This document shows, piece by piece, positions 34,320-43,430 of a stretch of 64,000 nt of DNA. This DNA is from Pseudoduganella guangdongensis (GTDB lineage Bacteria > Pseudomonadota > Gammaproteobacteria > Burkholderiales > Burkholderiaceae_D). The translations under genes and the position numbers were made by a program. Location: positions 1-64,000 of the forward strand of contig NZ_WWCJ01000023.1 of NCBI RefSeq assembly GCF_009857475.1. Reading direction: 5' to 3'. The notes below the pieces were generated by a model. It made no database searches. It had not been told where the DNA came from and saw only the letters and a program-made list of their open reading frames with translations. Within the stretch, counting starts at the first letter, position 1. Every line of letters begins with the position of its first letter.

Positions 34320-36704
34320 TTAACCCTCCAGCAGTTTGGCCGCAACCTGCTGCGGCGACAAGCCGGCGCTGGCGGCGGCCATCTGGCGCTCGCGCTCCAG
34401 GTTGCGCTCCAGCTGCTGCTTGCCCGGCAGGTACTGTTTGGGCCAGCTCACCGGCGTGTAGCCCAGCTTTGCCGCTTCCGCCAGCGCCCATGCCGGATTG
34501 GCAAGGTGCGGGCGGCCCACCGCGCACAGGTCGGCACGGCCGGCGGCGATGATGCCGTTGGCGTGGTCCGCTTCAAAGATCGAGCCGACCGCCATGGTCG
34601 GAATGCCGGCTTCGTTGCGCACGCGGTCGGCGAACGGGGTCTGGAACATGCGGCCGAAGACCGGCTTTTCCAGCTTGCTGACCTGGCCCGAGGAGCAGTC
34701 GATCATGTCGGCGCCGGCCTGCTTGAACAGGCGCGCGATCTGCACCGCGTCGTCCGGCGTGATGCCGCCTTCCACCCAGTCGTGGGCGGAGATGCGCACG
34801 CTCATCGGCTTATGCGCCGGCCACGCGGCGCGCATGGCGGCGAACACGCGCAGCGGGAAGCGGCAGCGGTTCTCCAGCGAGCCGCCGTATTCGTCGCCGC
34901 GCTCATTGGTCAGCGGCGAGATGAAGGAGGACAGCAGGTAGCCGTGGGCGCAGTGCAGCTCCAGCCAGTCGAAGCCCGCCTCCTGCGCCGCCAGCGTGGC
35001 GCGCACGAAGTCGGCTTCTATGCGGCGCATGTCGTCGGTGGTGGCAGTGCGGGCGACTTGCGAGACGCCGGCCAGGTATTGCTGCTGCGAGGCCGCCACC
35101 AAAGGCCAGTTGCCTTTGTCGAGCGGCTGGTCGATGCCGTCCCACATGGCGCGCGTGGAGCCTTTGGCGCCGGCGTGGCCGAGCTGCAAGCCGATTTTCG
35201 CGTCGCTGGCGGCGTGGATGAAATCGACGATGCGTTTCCAGGCCATGGTGTGGGCAGGAGCGTACAGGCCGGGGCAATGCGGGGTGATGCGGGCGTCGGC
35301 CGAGACGCAGGTCATTTCGGCCATGACCAGCGCCGCGCCGCCCATGGCGCGCGCGCCGAGGTGGGCCAGGTGCCAGTCGCCGACGCAGCCATCGACCGCG
35401 CTGTACTGCGCCATCGGCGAGACCACGATACGGTTCTTAAGCACCAGGTCGCGCACCTTGTAGGGCGTGAACATGGGCGGTATGGAGCGGCCCTGGGCGG
35501 CGACCGGCGGCGCCAGGCCGGCCTGGCTGAATGCGCGTGCGGCCAGCCAGCGTTCAAAGCCGGCTACGTAATCCTTGTCGCGCAGGCGCAGGTTTTCGTG
35601 CGACAGGCGCTGGCTGCGGGTCAGCATCGAGTAGGCGAACTGCGGCGCTTCCATGGCGCTGTAGCGCTGCACGTTCTCGAACCACTCCATCGAATTGCGC
35701 GCGGCGCTCTGGATCTTCAGCACCTCCACGGCGCGCACTTCCTCATAGGCGGCCAGTGCGGCACGCGGGTCGGCGCCGTGCTGGCCGAAACAGCGCGCCA
35801 GCTCGATGGCGTCTTCCAGCGCCAGCTTGGTGCCGGAGCCGATCGAGAAATGGGCGGTGTGGGCGGCGTCGCCCATCAGCACCACCGGGGTGGCGCCGTT
35901 CCAGTGCACCCATTTCTGGCAGACGATGCGCGGGAACTTGATCCACACGTTGGAGCCGCGCAGGTGGGAGGCGTTGGACATCAGCTTGTGGCCGTCCAGC
36001 CGGTCGGCGAACAATTGCTCGCACCAGGCCAACGCCTGCTCCTGCGACATGTCTTCCAGCCCGGCGGCGCGCCACACCGATTCCGGCGTTTCGATGATGA
36101 AGGTGGAGGTGTCGCCGTCGTACTGGTAGATGTGGGCCTGGAACCAGCCGTGCTGCGTTTGCTTGAAGTCGAAGGTGAAGGCGTCGAATTTCTTCTTCGT
36201 GCCGAGCCAGACGAAACGGCACTGGCGCGCTTCGATCATGGGCTGGAAAGTGCCTTCGTAGCGCGCGCGCACGCGCGAATTCAGGCCGTCGGAGGCGATC
36301 ACCAGGTCGGCCTTGTAGCGCGCGGCCAGGTCCTGGTCGTCCTGCACGTCCGTCTCGAACACCAGTTCCACGCCGAGATCCTCGCAGCGCTGCTGCAGGA
36401 TGTTCAGCAGGCGTTTGCGTCCGATGCCGCAGAAACCGTGGCCGCCGGAGGTGACCTTCTGTCCCTTGAAGAAGACGTCGATATCGTCCCAGTGGTTGAA
36501 GGCTTGCAGGATCTCGCGCGCCGTCTTCTCGTCGGCCGCCACCAGGTTGCCCAGGGTCTGGTCGGAGAACACCACGCCCCAGCCGAAGGTGTCGTAGGGC
36601 CGGTTGCGCTCGACGACGATGATGCGGTGCGATGGGTCCTGCTTTTTCATCAGCAGGGCGAAATACAGGCCGGCCGGGCCGCCGCCGATACAAACGATAT
36701 TCAT
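34320..36704 (-). CDS. two-domain FAD monooxygenase / old-yellow-enzyme reductase (2-aminobenzoyl-CoA monooxygenase-reductase or salicylyl-CoA 5-hydroxylase)
   Basis: 794 residues. Residues 1-390 are a class A FAD monooxygenase (GGGPAGLYFALLM at the start, GDAAHTAHFSIGSG in the middle). Residues about 405-770 are an FMN old-yellow-enzyme domain (PPMFTPYKVRDLVLKNR, QLGHAGAKG, HCAHGYLLSSF, NERGDEYGGS). This fused architecture is that of 2-aminobenzoyl-CoA monooxygenase/reductase of Azoarcus evansii, which hydroxylates and reduces the ring of the CoA thioester, and of annotated 'bifunctional salicylyl-CoA 5-hydroxylase/oxidoreductase' proteins. Choice between aminobenzoate and salicylate is open; RidA in the operon favours the former. 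Confidence 0.9.
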   Translation of the reverse strand: MNIVCIGGGPAGLYFALLMKKQDPSHRIIVVERNRPYDTFGWGVVFSDQTLGNLVAADEKTAREILQAFNHWDDIDVFFKGQKVTSGGHGFCGIGRKRLLNILQQRCEDLGVELVFETDVQDDQDLAARYKADLVIASDGLNSRVRARYEGTFQPMIEARQCRFVWLGTKKKFDAFTFDFKQTQHGWFQAHIYQYDGDTSTFIIETPESVWRAAGLEDMSQEQALAWCEQLFADRLDGHKLMSNASHLRGSNVWIKFPRIVCQKWVHWNGATPVVLMGDAAHTAHFSIGSGTKLALEDAIELARCFGQHGADPRAALAAYEEVRAVEVLKIQSAARNSMEWFENVQRYSAMEAPQFAYSMLTRSQRLSHENLRLRDKDYVAGFERWLAARAFSQAGLAPPVAAQGRSIPPMFTPYKVRDLVLKNRIVVSPMAQYSAVDGCVGDWHLAHLGARAMGGAALVMAEMTCVSADARITPHCPGLYAPAHTMAWKRIVDFIHAASDAKIGLQLGHAGAKGSTRAMWDGIDQPLDKGNWPLVAASQQQYLAGVSQVARTATTDDMRRIEADFVRATLAAQEAGFDWLELHCAHGYLLSSFISPLTNERGDEYGGSLENRCRFPLRVFAAMRAAWPAHKPMSVRISAHDWVEGGITPDDAVQIARLFKQAGADMIDCSSGQVSKLEKPVFGRMFQTPFADRVRNEAGIPTMAVGSIFEADHANGIIAAGRADLCAVGRPHLANPAWALAEAAKLGYTPVSWPKQYLPGKQQLERNLERERQMAAASAGLSPQQVAAKLLEG

Positions 36705-36712
36705 GCGTATCC

Positions 36713-38332
36713 CTAGGTGCTACGGAGTTTGAAGCGTTGCAGCTTGCCGGTTTCGGTGCGCGGCAGCGACGACAGGAAGCGGATGGCGCGCGGGTATTTG
36801 TACGGCGCGATCTGCTCTTTGACAAAGTCCTGCAACTGGCTTGTCAGTTCAGGAGACGGCTCGAAGCCGGGCTTCAGGACGATATGGGCTTCCACCACCT
36901 GGCCGCGCTCTTCGTCCGGCTTGCCGACCACGCCGCATTCGGCCACGGCGGGGTGGCGCAGCAGCGCGTCTTCCACTTCCGGGCCGGCGATGTTGTAGCC
37001 GGCGGAAATGATCATGTCGTCGGTGCGCGAGCGGTAGATGAAGTAGCCGTCGGCGTCCATCTCGTAGGCGTCGCCGGTCAGGTTCCAGCCGTTCAGCACA
37101 TAGTCGCGCTGGCGCGGGTCGGCCATGTAGCGGCAGCCGGTCGGGCCTTTGACCGCCAGCCGGCCGACGATGCCGGGACCGACCGGCTGGCCGCGGCTGT
37201 CCAGCACGCAGGCGCGGTAGCCGGGCACCGGTTTGCCGGTGGCGCCGGGGCGGATCTCGTCGCCCGCGGCGGCGATGAAGATGTGCAGCATTTCGGTGGC
37301 GCCGATGCCGTCGATCATGCGCAGGCCGGTGGCCTGCTGCCAGGCTTCACGGGTTGCCACCGGCAGCGCTTCGCCGGCGGAGACGGTTTTTTTCAGGCTG
37401 GAGAGATCGTATTTACCGGCCAGGCCAGCCATCTGGCGGTAGAAGGTGGGCGCGGTGAAGCAGATGGTGGCGCGGTACTTTTCTATCGCTTGCAGCAGCG
37501 ATTCGGGTGTCAGCTTTTCCAGCAGCACGGCGGCGGCGCCCACGCGCAGGGGAAACAGCAGCAGGCCGCCCAGGCCGAAGGTGAAGGCCAGCGGCGGTGT
37601 GCCGATGAACAGGTCGTCCGCCGCCGAGCGCAGCGTGTGGCGCGGGAAGCAGTCGCAGATGGCCAGCACGTCGCGGTGGAAGTGCATGGTGCCTTTCGGG
37701 ACGCCGGTGGTGCCGGAGGTGAAGCTGATCAGGCAGATATCGTCGGCTGCGGTATCGCAGGCCTCGGCGTGGTCGGGCTGGGCGGCCATCAGGGCGTCCA
37801 GCGCGCCCGCCTCGGCCACGTTGAACCAGAGGGTGCGTTCGGGGCGGTTGGGGGCGGCTTCCATTTCCTCGCGCAGGGCGTGGGCGCACAGCACGGCCTG
37901 CACCTGCGCCTTGTCCATGATCACGCCCAGTTCGCGCGCGCGCAGCAGCGGCATGGTTGGGACGGCGATCAGGCCCGCTTTCAGCACCGCCAGCACGGCG
38001 GCGGCCATCATCGGGTGGTTGGCGCCGCGCAGCAGCACGCGGTTGCCGGGCACCAGGCCCATGGGGCCGCGCAGCACGTTGACGATGCGGTTCACCTGCT
38101 GCTGCAGCTCGGCGTAGGTCCAGCTGATGCTGTCGCCGCGCACCGCCAGGCGTTCGCCCCTGCCGGCGGCGACGGCCTGGTCCAGGAGCTCGGCCACGCA
38201 GTTCAGGCGCGCGGGGTAGTGCAGTTCGGGGAGGTCGAAAACCAGCTCCGGCCACTGGTCGGCAGGCGGGAGGTGCTGGCGCGCGAACTGGTCGAGATGC
38301 GCGCTCGGTTCTGCTGCAGTGAGTCTGTTCAT
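36713..38332 (-). CDS. aryl-CoA ligase (2-aminobenzoate/benzoate-CoA ligase family)
   Basis: 539 residues, ANL superfamily. ATP motif SFTSGTTGVPKGTMHFH; second motif GIGATEMLHIF; hinge and C-domain FIYRSRTDDMIISAGYNI and the terminal catalytic Lys in PRTETGKLQRF. It activates an aromatic acid to its CoA thioester, the entry step for the downstream monooxygenase/reductase. ATG at 38332. First gene of the operon, 8 bp before the hydroxylase gene. Closest in layout to 2-aminobenzoate-CoA ligases; exact acid unproven. Confidence 0.9.
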   Translation of the reverse strand: MNRLTAAEPSAHLDQFARQHLPPADQWPELVFDLPELHYPARLNCVAELLDQAVAAGRGERLAVRGDSISWTYAELQQQVNRIVNVLRGPMGLVPGNRVLLRGANHPMMAAAVLAVLKAGLIAVPTMPLLRARELGVIMDKAQVQAVLCAHALREEMEAAPNRPERTLWFNVAEAGALDALMAAQPDHAEACDTAADDICLISFTSGTTGVPKGTMHFHRDVLAICDCFPRHTLRSAADDLFIGTPPLAFTFGLGGLLLFPLRVGAAAVLLEKLTPESLLQAIEKYRATICFTAPTFYRQMAGLAGKYDLSSLKKTVSAGEALPVATREAWQQATGLRMIDGIGATEMLHIFIAAAGDEIRPGATGKPVPGYRACVLDSRGQPVGPGIVGRLAVKGPTGCRYMADPRQRDYVLNGWNLTGDAYEMDADGYFIYRSRTDDMIISAGYNIAGPEVEDALLRHPAVAECGVVGKPDEERGQVVEAHIVLKPGFEPSPELTSQLQDFVKEQIAPYKYPRAIRFLSSLPRTETGKLQRFKLRST

Positions 38333-38374
38333 GATCGCCCTGGGTAAGGTTCGGTTGAAGGCAGCCTGCTTGTT

Positions 38375-38420
38375 TGGTGCAGGGTACTTTAAACCTAAAC
38401 TATATTTACCGCAAGGCTGG
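38375..38420 (-). promoter_or_regulatory. candidate promoter and MarR operator of the aryl-CoA operon
   Basis: Reading the minus strand, TTGCGG and TAAAGT are spaced by exactly 17 bp within an AT-rich island. The spacer contains the dyad TAAA-TATAG-TTTA (38408-38396). A repressor bound here would cover the promoter. Hexamers are only moderate matches. The MarR protein of the operon is the natural candidate. Confidence 0.4.
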
Positions 38421-38450
38421 CCTGTACCGGGCAACCAGGCAACCGGGAGC

Positions 38451-39158
38451 TTAGCCCTGGCGCACCAGCGAGGACTGCTGCAGCACCGCCCGCACCACAT
38501 CGGTCAGCGCCGCCTGCACCGCCTCGTTGCTGCCCTGCCCGCCCAGGAGCGGCTTGAGGGCCGCGGCGGCGCCGTGCAGGCCAAGCGTGGTGCAGCCGGT
38601 GTGCAGCCGCTCCAGCCGTATGCGCGCCTCGTCGCGCTCGCCGCGCGCCAGCAAGGCGTCGAGCTCCGTGCCGGCGGCTGTCAGCTGGTTCTGGAAGCCG
38701 GTCAGGTACACCAGCAGGCGGTCGGCGCCGATCCCCAGGCGCTCCTGCGTTTGCGCCGGCGCCTCGGCGCGATGCTCGTAACCGTTGGCTGCCTGGTCGA
38801 GGAAGGCGCCCAGGTGGGCGCGTACCTGGTCGGACTGGAACGGCTTGACGATGTAGCCGGTGGCGCCGGCCAGCGTGGCCTGCTGCACCGTCTCCTTGTC
38901 GGTGGCCGAGGACACCAGCACGAACGGCACCGCCGCCAGCTCCTCATGCGCGCGCACGCGCTGCAGCAGTTCGATGCCGGACAGGCGCGGCATGCGCAGG
39001 TCGCAGAAGATGATGCCGGGCCGCAGGCCTTGCTCCAGCTGCTGCCAGCCGTCGGCGCCGTCTTCCGCTTCCACCATGTCGAATTTTCCGCAGCCGTCGA
39101 TCAGGTGCATCAGCACCATGCGCGACACCACGTCGTCATCCACAACCAAAACTTTCAT
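38451..39158 (-). CDS. response regulator with C-terminal helical extension
   Basis: 235 residues. N-terminal receiver domain (residues 1-120) with acidic pocket Asp7-Asp9, phospho-acceptor Asp53 in FCDLRMP and Lys105 in VKPF. The remaining ~110 residues are helical and have no recognised DNA-binding or enzymatic motif. It lies 19 bp downstream of the hybrid sensor kinase gene and is probably its partner, perhaps receiving phosphate from the kinase's C-terminal Hpt domain. The output mechanism is unknown. Confidence 0.85.
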   Translation of the reverse strand: MKVLVVDDDVVSRMVLMHLIDGCGKFDMVEAEDGADGWQQLEQGLRPGIIFCDLRMPRLSGIELLQRVRAHEELAAVPFVLVSSATDKETVQQATLAGATGYIVKPFQSDQVRAHLGAFLDQAANGYEHRAEAPAQTQERLGIGADRLLVYLTGFQNQLTAAGTELDALLARGERDEARIRLERLHTGCTTLGLHGAAAALKPLLGGQGSNEAVQAALTDVVRAVLQQSSLVRQG

Positions 39159-39177
39159 GCGTTCCCCGTCTTTGTTT

Positions 39178-42100
39178 TCAATGCCGCGATGGTGAAACAA
39201 CGTGTTCCAGCAACAGCCGCAGGCGCGGCAGCTTGGCGCGGATCGCCGGCCACAGGGCGCGGTCGGCGGCCCGTTCCAGCTCGCCGCACAAGGCATGCAG
39301 CTCGGCTTCATCCAGGTAGGCCGCGCTGCCCTTGATGCCGTGGAACAGGCGCCCGGCCGCGTCGGCGTCGGCGGCGGCCAAGGCCTGGTCCATCTCGCGC
39401 AAGCGCGCCGGCAGGTCGGCGATAAAGGCGTCGCGCAGGCGCAGTTTCAGGGCCTGCGCGGCCATGCCGTGCAAAGGCGGCTGCAAGGGCGACGGCGGCG
39501 GCGCCAGGTCGGCCACACCGAACATGGCGTCCAGCTCGGCCAGCGAGGCCGCCGGCGCGGCTTTGCCGCCCATCCGCGGCAGCTTGATGCCGCGCGCCAG
39601 CTGGCGCTCGATGGTGCGCTCCAGCTGCATGTGCAGCGCGCCCTCGTCGATCGGCTTGGTCAGGAAGTTGTCCATGCCGGCCGCCAGGTAGCGGCTGCGG
39701 TCCTCGTCGCTGGCATTGGCGGTCAGGGCCACGATCATCAGGTGCGGGTCCAGCACCGGCGCCTCGCGCGGGCCGCCGGAGCGGATCAGGCGGGTGGCGG
39801 TGGCGCCGTCCATTTCCGGCATGCGGCCGTCCATCAGCACCAGGTCGTAGCGCTGCTGGGCGCAGGCGGCCAGCGCCAGCACGCCGTTGCCGACGATATC
39901 GACCTTGTGGCCCAGCTCCTCCAGCATCATGCGGATGATGATCTGGTTGGTCGGGAAGTCCTCCGCGCACAGCACGTGCAACTGGTGGCTGTGCGGCTCG
40001 CGCGACACGTGCGGCACCAGCGGCGGCGCCACGCCGTCGCGCAGCGGCACCGTGAAGGCGAAGGTGGAGCCGGCGCCCGGCGCGCTGACCACGTCGATCA
40101 CGCCGCCCATCAGCCCCACCAGCTGGCTGCTGATCGCCAGGCCCAGGCCGGTGCCGCCGTAGCGGCGGGTGGTGGTGGTATCGCCCTGCTCGAATTTCTG
40201 GAACAGGCGCGGCAAGGCGTCCGGCGTGATGCCGATGCCGGTGTCCTCCACCGTGAAGCGGATGCGGTGGCCATCCGGCCCGCTGCTTTCGCGCTCGACC
40301 CGCAGCGACACTTTGCCGCGCTCGGTGAACTTGAAGGCGTTGCCGACCAGGTTGACCAGCACCTGGCGCAGGCGGGTCGGGTCGCCCACCACGAATTGCG
40401 GCAAGTCCTGCGCGAAGTCGACTTCAAAGCCGACCATGTTCGACATGGTCTGCTCGGCGAACAGGCTGACCACGTTCTCCACCATGCTGGCCAGGGCGAA
40501 GTCGATCGACTCGATATGCAGCTTGCCGGCCTCGATCTTGGAAAAGTCCAGCAGGTCGTTGATGATGCCCAGCAGCGACTGCGCATTGCCCTGGCCGCGC
40601 GCGATCTGCTCGCGGGTGCGCTCGGCCAGCGCATTGTCGCGCAGGGCAAAGCCCAGCATGCCGATCACGCCGGCCAGCGGGGTGCGCATCTCGTGGCTCA
40701 TATTGGCCAGGAATTCGGACTTCTGGCGCGTGGCTTCCTCGGCGCGCTGTTTGGCTTGCGACAGGTGCTTGTCGCGCTCCTCCAGCTCGCGCTTGCGCTC
40801 CTGCAGCTGCTGGTTTTTCAGCTCCACCTCGGCGGTGCGCAGCCTGACCTGCTGTTCCAGGCGCTGCTGCTGCAGGCGCAGGACGCGCACGCGCATGTGG
40901 TAGGCGGCCCAGGCCGCGCCCAGCAGGGCGGCCAGCATGCACAGGCGGAACCACCAAGTCTTCCAGTACGGCGGCGCGATGCTGATCGACAGCGTGGCGG
41001 CCTGCTCGTTCCAGATGCCGTCCTTGTTGGCCGCCTTGACGCGGAACTGGTAGGTGCCGGGGTCGAGGTTGGTGTAGGTGGCAAAGCGCTTGCCGGCGTC
41101 GGTCACCACCCAGTCCTTGTCGAAGCCCTGCAACTGGTAGGCAAAGCGGTTGCGCTGCGGCGCGGCATAGTGCAGCGCGGCGAACTCCAGCGAGAACACG
41201 GAATCGCCCTCGCGCAGCGAGATCGCCTGGGTGTATTCGATGGCCTGCTTCAGCACGCCCTTGTTGGCGCCGCCCTGCCCCGGCCGCACCGACTTGTTGA
41301 AGATCTGGAAGTCGGTGATGACGGCGGTCGGCGCCAGGCTGTTCTCGCGCACCTCCTGCGGTTCGAAAGCGGTGATGCCGTTAAAGCCGCCGAAATACAG
41401 GGTGCCGTCGCCCGCGCGCAGCGCCGAGCCGTCGAAGTAGGCGCCCTCGATGGTGCCGTCCACGCCCGAGTAGTTGCGCACCTGGCCGTTGCTCATGTCC
41501 AGGCGCGAGATGCCGGTATTGGTCGACAGCCACAGGTACTTGCCGCGATCGGGCAGGATGCCGGCGATGGCGTCGTCGGCCAGGCCGTCCTTGCGCAGGA
41601 AACGGCGGAACTGCACGCTGCCGTCGGCGCGCCGCTCCATGCGGTTCAGGCCCGCCGCCGTGCCCACCCACAAGGTGCCGCTGTCGTCCTCGAACAGGTA
41701 GTGCACCTCGTTGTGGCTCAAGCTGCCCTGGTCGTTCGGGTTGTTGCGGTAGTGGGTGAAGCGGCCGGTCTTGCGGTCCAGCAGGTCGAGGCCATTGAAG
41801 GTGCCCACCCACAGATTGCCCTGCCGGTCCTCCAGCACCGGGCGCACCACGCTGTCGGCCAGGCTGTGCATGTCGGCCGGGTCGTGGCGGAAGGTCAGCA
41901 CGCCGCCGCTGTTCGGGTCGATGCGGTACAAGCCGCTGCGCGAGGAGGCCCACAGCATGCCTTCGCGGTCGCCGTACAAATAGCGGATGACATCGTTTTC
42001 CGGGTCGCCGTGCGACAGCATCAGCGGGCCGAAACGGCGCGCCTTGATGTCGAAACGGCGCACGCCGTAGCGCCCGCCGACCCACAAGGTGTTGCGGTCG

Positions 42101-43374
42101 CGCCGGTCCTGCGCCAGCGCGGTCACCTCGGCATCCAGGCTGTCGCTGCCGATGCCGCCGGGGCGGAACAGCACTGTCTTGCCTTCCAGCGGGTCGTAGT
42201 AATTCAGGCCGTCGTTATTGCCGACCCAGATCTTGCCGTCGCCGGCATCGACAATCGAGCGCACCTTGTTGTCGCTCAAGCCGGCCGGCCGGCCCGGGTC
42301 TTTCACCAGGCGCGCGAAGCCGCCGCTGCCCAGGTCGACCCGGCTCACGCCGCGGTACCAGGTGCCGACCCACAAGGTGCCCACATTGTCGCGGTACAGG
42401 GCCGACACGTAGTTGTCGGCGATGCTGTGCTGGTCGCCCTGGTAGTGGCGGTACTGCACGAAGCGGTCGTCGGCCGGACGCCAGCGCAGCAGGCCGCCGG
42501 TCTGGCCGCCGACCCACACGGTGCCGTCCTGGTCCTGGTAGATGCGCTTGATGGTGCCGGACGGCAGGCCCTGCGCCGCCCCCAGCGCGCGCCGCTTCGG
42601 GTAGCGCCCGTCCAGGTTCCAGCGCTCAATGCCGTTCTGGGTGCCGACCCACAGCACCTGGTCGCGGTCCAGCAGCAAGGCTTGCGCGCCGCGCGCGCGG
42701 CTGCCCTGCATCGGGAAGTGGACGAAGTTGCGCGAATTGGGGTCGAGCATGTCGACGCCCGCCGCGCTGGCCACCCACAGGCGACCCTGCTTGTCGCGCG
42801 CGAGCGCGTTGACCTGGTCGTGGCCAAGGCTGGCCGGATTGCCGCGCTCGTGGTGGTAGATCACGAACTTGCGGGTGGCCGGGTCGAAGTGCTGCAGCCC
42901 GTCCGAAGTACCGATCCACAGCCCGTCGTAGCCGTCGTCGATGATGGCGCGGATATGGCGGTTGCCGCTGCCGCGCTTGTCCGGCTCGTGCGGCAGGAAA
43001 TGGGTAAACGACTGGGTCTTGGGGTCGAACAGGTTCAAGCCGCCATCGGTGCCGACCCACATGCGCCCGCGCGGGTCCATGTGCAGCACGCCGACCCAGT
43101 TCTCCGCCAGGCTGCGCGGGTCGCCCACCACATTGCGGTACACCGTGACCTTGTAGCCGTCGAAGCGGCTCAGGCCCGCCTGGCTGCCGAACCACATGAA
43201 GCCCTGGCGGTCCTGCGCGATCGACAGCACCGATTCCTGGGCCAGGCCGTCCTGCACGTCGAGCTGCTCGAAACGCAGGGTGCGCGGCGGCGCCGCCAGC
43301 GCCGGCAGGGCGAGCGTGCAAGCCAGGGCCAGAGCGGCCAGGCGGCGGGTCAGGCGGGGGGAAATTACAGCCAC
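39178..43374 (-). CDS. large hybrid sensor histidine kinase with two-component propeller domain, receiver and Hpt
   Basis: 1398 residues, GTG start at 43374. Order of domains: signal peptide (1-27); periplasmic seven-blade-type propeller repeats (about 35-690, many GxLWVGT-like units); Y_Y_Y domain (about 730-800); membrane helix (807-826); coiled coil (830-885); HisKA with His894 in MSHEMRTP; HATPase (NLVGNAFKF, DTGIGI, GGTGLGLAIS); receiver with Asp1182 in LMDGRMP; and Hpt with His1345 in FHGIKGS. Built like the hybrid two-component systems that sense glycans in Bacteroidetes, though these also occur in Proteobacteria. Likely phosphorelay partner: the response regulator just downstream. Ligand unknown. 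Confidence 0.93.
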   Translation of the reverse strand: MAVISPRLTRRLAALALACTLALPALAAPPRTLRFEQLDVQDGLAQESVLSIAQDRQGFMWFGSQAGLSRFDGYKVTVYRNVVGDPRSLAENWVGVLHMDPRGRMWVGTDGGLNLFDPKTQSFTHFLPHEPDKRGSGNRHIRAIIDDGYDGLWIGTSDGLQHFDPATRKFVIYHHERGNPASLGHDQVNALARDKQGRLWVASAAGVDMLDPNSRNFVHFPMQGSRARGAQALLLDRDQVLWVGTQNGIERWNLDGRYPKRRALGAAQGLPSGTIKRIYQDQDGTVWVGGQTGGLLRWRPADDRFVQYRHYQGDQHSIADNYVSALYRDNVGTLWVGTWYRGVSRVDLGSGGFARLVKDPGRPAGLSDNKVRSIVDAGDGKIWVGNNDGLNYYDPLEGKTVLFRPGGIGSDSLDAEVTALAQDRRDRNTLWVGGRYGVRRFDIKARRFGPLMLSHGDPENDVIRYLYGDREGMLWASSRSGLYRIDPNSGGVLTFRHDPADMHSLADSVVRPVLEDRQGNLWVGTFNGLDLLDRKTGRFTHYRNNPNDQGSLSHNEVHYLFEDDSGTLWVGTAAGLNRMERRADGSVQFRRFLRKDGLADDAIAGILPDRGKYLWLSTNTGISRLDMSNGQVRNYSGVDGTIEGAYFDGSALRAGDGTLYFGGFNGITAFEPQEVRENSLAPTAVITDFQIFNKSVRPGQGGANKGVLKQAIEYTQAISLREGDSVFSLEFAALHYAAPQRNRFAYQLQGFDKDWVVTDAGKRFATYTNLDPGTYQFRVKAANKDGIWNEQAATLSISIAPPYWKTWWFRLCMLAALLGAAWAAYHMRVRVLRLQQQRLEQQVRLRTAEVELKNQQLQERKRELEERDKHLSQAKQRAEEATRQKSEFLANMSHEMRTPLAGVIGMLGFALRDNALAERTREQIARGQGNAQSLLGIINDLLDFSKIEAGKLHIESIDFALASMVENVVSLFAEQTMSNMVGFEVDFAQDLPQFVVGDPTRLRQVLVNLVGNAFKFTERGKVSLRVERESSGPDGHRIRFTVEDTGIGITPDALPRLFQKFEQGDTTTTRRYGGTGLGLAISSQLVGLMGGVIDVVSAPGAGSTFAFTVPLRDGVAPPLVPHVSREPHSHQLHVLCAEDFPTNQIIIRMMLEELGHKVDIVGNGVLALAACAQQRYDLVLMDGRMPEMDGATATRLIRSGGPREAPVLDPHLMIVALTANASDEDRSRYLAAGMDNFLTKPIDEGALHMQLERTIERQLARGIKLPRMGGKAAPAASLAELDAMFGVADLAPPPSPLQPPLHGMAAQALKLRLRDAFIADLPARLREMDQALAAADADAAGRLFHGIKGSAAYLDEAELHALCGELERAADRALWPAIRAKLPRLRLLLEHVVSPSRH

Positions 43375-43430
43375 GGGTCAGTAATCGGGTAAAAGCTGCG
43401 CAAAAGCGATGATTGTACTATTGGTAAGCA

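Noticed and set aside
39202..43392. A 1396-codon open frame antisense to the hybrid kinase
   Set aside because: Same shadow composition; the minus-strand protein has every kinase motif in order.
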